Source: Bacillota bacterium
GTDB taxonomy: Bacteria; Bacillota; Negativicutes; Sporomusales; UBA7701
Reading direction: 5' to 3'
Assembly (NCBI GenBank): GCA_023415075.1
Contig: JAEZLU010000230.1
Coordinates: 1-6,821 of the forward strand
Length of the DNA stretch: 6,821 nucleotides
The notes beneath the pieces were generated by a model. It was given only the letters and a program-made list of their open reading frames with translations. It searched no databases and was not told where the DNA came from. This document shows positions 5,729-6,821 of this stretch, in pieces (positions within the stretch are counted from its first letter, which is position 1; each line of letters begins with the position of its first letter). Both the position numbers and the translations under genes were made by a program.

Positions 5729-5795
5729 TGGTCAACCTCCTGCTATTGGCCGCAGCCGGGGACAACATTTGCGCCCGGCGAGGGCGGGCTGAAAC

Positions 5796-5831
5796 ATCTA
5801 TAATGATAGATTATCAGGCAGCCGAGCGCAA
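5796..5831 (-). promoter_or_regulatory. Promoter for the membrane protein gene with nested dyads over the -10
   Basis: On the minus strand TTGCGC (5831-5826), a 17-nt spacer and TATCAT (5808-5803) form a sigma-A-like promoter with a good -10 and a weak -35, about 75 nt before the start codon. Two overlapping dyads cover the -10: ATCTAT-AATG-ATAGAT (5796-5811) and TGATA-GAT-TATCA (5804-5816). The second is faintly similar to Fur-family sites but too short to assign. The plus strand also contains a perfect TATAAT at 5799-5804 with no matching -35. Confidence 0.45.
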
Positions 5832-5982
5832 GCGCTTTGAATAACAATCGATCCTCGGCAAAACACCCTCAGCGTTTCTTCCCTCTGGAGCCGGCCGCTA
5901 AAACCGGCCATCGGCGTCATATAGGCTTATTGGTAAGGCAAGGAAAAACCTAAGTTAATTATTGTAAAAACTCTCCGGGTTA

Positions 5983-6007
5983 ACAGGAGAAACCTGTCGA
6001 TTTTTTT
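5983..6007 (+). terminator. Hairpin followed by seven T, possible terminator or attenuator
   Basis: ACAGG-AGAAA-CCTGT (5983-5997) followed by CGA and T7 (6001-6007) has the layout of a weak intrinsic terminator reading right. An alternative stem TCTCC/GGAGA (5972-5976 with 5986-5990) would use part of the same bases and exclude it. It lies about 90 nt before speD and upstream of the best speD -10. It could end an upstream short transcript or act in a longer speD leader. The stem is short, so confidence is limited. Confidence 0.4.
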
Positions 6008-6049
6008 AGGATATTAATATATTTGTATAAATTAATTGCCGGATTGAAT

Positions 6050-6055
6050 TATAAT
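6050..6055 (+). promoter_or_regulatory. speD -10 element
   Basis: A perfect TATAAT lies 41 nt before the speD start, in an AT-rich stretch that includes the palindrome ATATTAATAT (6011-6020). No good -35 is found at 16-18 bp; TTGTAT at 6023-6028 is 21 bp away. Transcription would start near 6062, giving a leader of about 35 nt. Confidence 0.5.
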
Positions 6056-6083
6056 AGTGAATGTAATGGCATTTATCACAGCG

Positions 6084-6090
6084 AAGGTGA
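6084..6090 (+). promoter_or_regulatory. speD ribosome binding site
   Basis: AAGGTGA ends 6 nt before the TTG at 6097. An in-frame TGA at 6088-6090 rules out any start further upstream, so this site supports the TTG start. Confidence 0.75.
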
Positions 6091-6096
6091 AGAAAA

Positions 6097-6821
6097 TTGG
6101 AAGTAAAAGCACTGAAAAAACTACAACTTTACGGATTCAATAATCTTACAAAAACCCTCAGTTTCAACATGTACGATATCTGTTACGCCAAAAGCCAACA
6201 ACACCGTAACGAATACATCGCCTATATCGACGAAGAATACAATGCCGAAAGATTGACAGCCATACTGACCGAGGTGGCCGACATAATCGGCGCCAACATC
6301 CTCAACATCGCCCGCCAGGATTACGAACCGCAGGGCGCCAGCGTCACCATGCTGATTTCCGAGGGCAAGAATAAACCCAGCCTTGTTGATGAAGAATCAT
6401 CTCATGAATCGAAGCTTTACCCTGATGAAATAGCCGCCCACCTCGATAAAAGCCATATTACCGTCCATACCTATCCGGAGAGCCATCCTGACAAAGGCAT
6501 CAGCACTTTCCGGGCGGATATCGACGTTTCGACCTGTGGCGAAATCTCGCCCCTCAAGGCTCTCAATTATTTAATCAACTGCTTCAGTTCCGATATCGTG
6601 ATCGCCGACTACCGGGTAAGAGGCTTCACAAGGGACGTTAAAGGCAAAAAATTCTTCATCGACCACAAAATCAACTCGATCCAGAACTATCTGGCCAAAG
6701 AGACCCGCGAGCTTTACCAGATGATTGACGTGAATGTTTACCAGGAAAATATCTTTCACACTAAAATGCTTTTGAAAGAATTCGATTTGGATAACTACCT
6801 GTTTGGCACCGCCAAGAAAGA
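6097..6821 (+). CDS. speD: S-adenosylmethionine decarboxylase proenzyme, E. coli type, 3' end outside window
   Basis: A pyruvoyl-dependent cytosolic enzyme that decarboxylates SAM to supply aminopropyl groups for spermidine synthesis. 241 codons are present; the E. coli-type protein is about 264 residues, so the end lies just past the edge. Similarity to E. coli SpeD (recalled) is high throughout. The self-cleavage site is LDKSHITVHTYPESHP, with cleavage between Lys118 and Ser119, Ser119 becoming the pyruvoyl group. STCGEISPLKALNY carries the conserved Cys147. Other blocks are GANILNIARQDYEPQGASVT (65-84), DYRVRGFTRD (171-180) and VNVYQENIFHTKMLLKEFDL (212-231). TTG at 6097 is chosen: it is the first possible start after a stop, has AAGGTGA upstream, and adds only five residues to the E. 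coli N-terminus. The CTG at 6112 would align with the E. coli Met1 but lacks a spaced binding site. speE is not visible and may follow downstream. Confidence 0.97.
   Translation, partial: MEVKALKKLQLYGFNNLTKTLSFNMYDICYAKSQQHRNEYIAYIDEEYNAERLTAILTEVADIIGANILNIARQDYEPQGASVTMLISEGKNKPSLVDEESSHESKLYPDEIAAHLDKSHITVHTYPESHPDKGISTFRADIDVSTCGEISPLKALNYLINCFSSDIVIADYRVRGFTRDVKGKKFFIDHKINSIQNYLAKETRELYQMIDVNVYQENIFHTKMLLKEFDLDNYLFGTAKK

Larger units (their letters stand above)
5729..6096. other. Divergent intergenic region upstream of speD and the membrane protein gene
   Basis: No convincing coding sequence is seen in these 368 bp. The left third (to about 5925) is GC-rich and holds several short inverted repeats: AGCGC-AA-GCGCT at 5825-5836, GCCGAG/CTCGGC at 5821-5826 and 5854-5859, and GCCGG/CCGGC at 5890-5894 and 5904-5908. 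The right part is AT-rich and carries a hairpin with T-run and the speD promoter. A 13-codon frame (5803-5844) and a 25-codon frame overlapping the speD start (6066-6143) lack ribosome binding sites and are not called. Confidence 0.6.

Noticed and set aside
5070..5768. Alternative minus-strand frame of 232 codons overlapping the membrane protein gene
   Set aside because: It is Arg/Gly/Pro-rich and lacks the ribosome binding site and the two membrane helices found in the 5090-5728 frame.
5803..5844. 13-codon plus-strand frame in the intergenic region, considered as a leader peptide
   Set aside because: There is no ribosome binding site, and it is more than 250 bp from speD with a terminator-like hairpin between.
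5811..6007. Known riboswitch (SAM, c-di-GMP, T-box, fluoride, tetrahydrofolate) in the speD upstream region
   Set aside because: None of the conserved core motifs of these classes could be found on either strand by eye.
6066..6143. 25-codon plus-strand frame overlapping the speD start in another frame
   Set aside because: There is no Shine-Dalgarno before its ATG, and its sequence simply reads the speD start region out of frame.

Overview
This GC-rich window most likely comes from an anaerobic, endospore-forming Firmicute. A member of the Negativicutes (Sporomusaceae-like) fits best, but that is inference. The evidence is a PdaB-type sporulation polysaccharide deacetylase, strong AGGAGG-like ribosome binding sites, a futalosine-type menaquinone operon and an enterobacterial-type SpeD. 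Other spore-forming Clostridia with the futalosine pathway are not excluded. No rRNA, tRNA, CRISPR array, transposon or phage gene is visible.

Layout from left to right: (1) positions 1-344, minus strand, are the N-terminal third of GMP synthase (guaA), which runs off the left edge. (2) Positions 405-4198, minus strand, hold a tight menaquinone operon transcribed right to left in the order mqnE, mqnA, mqnC, then an MTAP/PNP-family nucleoside phosphorylase homologue. Every junction overlaps (8, 4 and 4 bp), which implies translational coupling. (3) Positions 4307-5044, minus strand, encode a membrane-anchored PdaB-like deacetylase that ends in a clear intrinsic terminator separating it from mqnE. 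(4) Positions 5090-5728, minus strand, encode an unrecognised protein with two membrane segments, 45 bp upstream of the deacetylase. (5) Positions 5729-6096 are a divergent intergenic region with promoter elements, nested dyads and a hairpin followed by seven T. (6) Positions 6097-6821, plus strand, are speD (S-adenosylmethionine decarboxylase), which runs off the right edge.

How the genes work together: MqnA dehydrates chorismate to 3-[(1-carboxyvinyl)oxy]benzoate. MqnE joins this to the 5'-deoxyadenosyl part of S-adenosylmethionine (SAM) to give aminofutalosine. A nucleosidase or phosphorylase step then removes the purine, and MqnC cyclises the dehypoxanthinyl product. The MTAP/PNP homologue, as last gene of the operon, is the natural candidate for purine removal. 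Its base-recognition position reads Asn, as in 6-oxopurine enzymes, and its phosphate pocket looks changed, so it may use futalosine and may be a hydrolase. mqnD and the standard mqnB are not in the window. guaA follows 60 bp downstream with no visible terminator between, so it may be partly co-transcribed. SpeD is another SAM consumer but is divergently transcribed and has its own promoter.

Most of the window is ordinary metabolism. The points most worth a second look are the atypical nucleoside phosphorylase homologue, the hairpin that buries the pdaB ribosome binding site, the unusual metal-ligand set of the deacetylase, and the structured intergenic region upstream of speD.
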